This document shows positions 62,947 through 63,086 of a DNA stretch of 63,086 nucleotides, piece by piece. Position 1 is the first letter of the stretch; the number at the start of each line of letters is the position of its first letter. The notes beneath the pieces are model-generated. The model searched no databases. It was not told the DNA's origin and was given only the letters and a program-made list of their open reading frames with translations. The translations under genes were made by a program, and so were the position numbers. Source of the stretch: Candidatus Hydrogenedentota bacterium (lineage in GTDB: Bacteria > Hydrogenedentota > Hydrogenedentia > Hydrogenedentales > CAITNO01); contig CAITNO010000121.1 in NCBI GenBank assembly GCA_903893795.1, positions 1-63,086 on the forward strand. The letters run 5' to 3'.

Positions 62947-63086
62947 TGTCTGCGCCGGTCCAGAAGTGCGCGGGTGGCGGTCCAGAAGTGAAGCACCCAG
63001 GATGTTGATTATGTAGTTGTTGCCGTGGGTTGTCAAGGTGCTGTTGAGGTTCCTTCTTGCCTCTGTTCCCTCCCCCTAGGGGGAGG
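62947..63086 (+). mobile_element. Insertion-sequence end (IS21-like), right copy
   Basis: An exact reverse complement of 1-140. It begins TGTCTGCGCC at 62947, has the two CGGTCCAGAAGTG motifs and ends at the palindrome CCTCCCCCTAGGGGGAGG. Both window ends therefore enter the same end of the same element from outside. The equal 140-base length and exact end points suggest that the assembler stopped at the repeat. Confidence 0.6.

Noticed and set aside
1..63086. A circular plasmid or phage with terminal inverted repeats
   Set aside because: The repeats are only 140 bp, equal in length at both ends, match insertion-sequence structure, and core chromosomal genes (rnpB, dxs, purF) fill the window.

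Overview
The window looks like a chromosomal piece of a Gram-negative, GC-rich bacterium, probably assembled from a metagenome. Lipoprotein signals, a TolC-type outer-membrane factor with an RND pump, a type IV pilin behind a sigma-54 promoter and many secreted enzymes point to a diderm. The pilin type, Tat-exported carbohydrate enzymes, alkaline-phosphatase-superfamily genes, Gfo/Idh/MocA and xylose-isomerase-like genes, and surface proteins with hydrophobic C-terminal tails resemble Planctomycetes-like lineages or Candidatus Hydrogenedentota. That placement is inference from gene content; there is no 16S rRNA here.

Both window ends are the same 140-bp sequence in inverted orientation. It starts TGTCTGCGCC and carries two copies of a 13-bp motif 22 bp apart, as IS21-type insertion-sequence ends do. 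At the left it cuts off an ilvD-like gene after about 157 codons. The contig therefore probably stops where two copies of one insertion sequence collapsed in assembly.

Region by region: 0.7-4 kb has tRNA-Leu (anticodon AAG), a pilin-like membrane protein, a sigma-54-driven pilin and a secreted glycerophosphodiesterase. 4-10.4 kb, minus strand, has a polytopic TPR-like protein, a DinG-type helicase fused to a JAMM/JAB domain, and a secreted six-hairpin-type glycosidase. 10.6-16.6 kb is an OMF-RND-MFP efflux operon. 16.7-23 kb holds lipoproteins, a YfgM-like TPR protein, a GT-C-like membrane protein, a SurA-like lipoprotein, a zinc-finger protein and an ArfB-like release factor. 23-25.3 kb is a large repeat surface protein. 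25.9-33.3 kb is housekeeping: ychF, tandem-domain PPK2, yceD-rpmF-plsX, rnpB, a stand-alone purH cyclohydrolase domain and purD. 33.3-38 kb has a response regulator with a degenerate GGDEF domain, corA, HU and an RNase II-type enzyme. 38.4-42.2 kb has a GH4 glycosidase, purC and purF. 42.3-47.2 kb is a sugar/sulfatase-like cluster (Gfo/Idh, TIM barrel, arylsulfatase-like protein, PHP hydrolase) interrupted by a PIN-type toxin-antitoxin pair. 47.5-57.3 kb has a membrane-anchored EEP hydrolase, a MATE exporter, a metallophosphoesterase, a GH20-like protein and two coupled lysyl-endopeptidase-like proteases. 57.7-62.7 kb has dxs, a DUF2851 protein and a GWGENVGW-repeat surface protein.

The core genes give purine synthesis (purF, purD, purC, purH N-terminal half), isoprenoid entry (dxs), phospholipid/fatty-acid synthesis (plsX) and RNA metabolism (rnpB, RNase II). 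The accessory genes indicate a surface-attached, polymer-degrading lifestyle. No CRISPR array, prophage or complete transposase gene was seen. The strongest oddities are the JAMM-DinG fusion, the PurH half-protein lacking its conserved tyrosine, the GGDEF domain with an intact RxxD site but a dead active-site motif, and the sulfatase-like protein with Thr at the formylglycine position.
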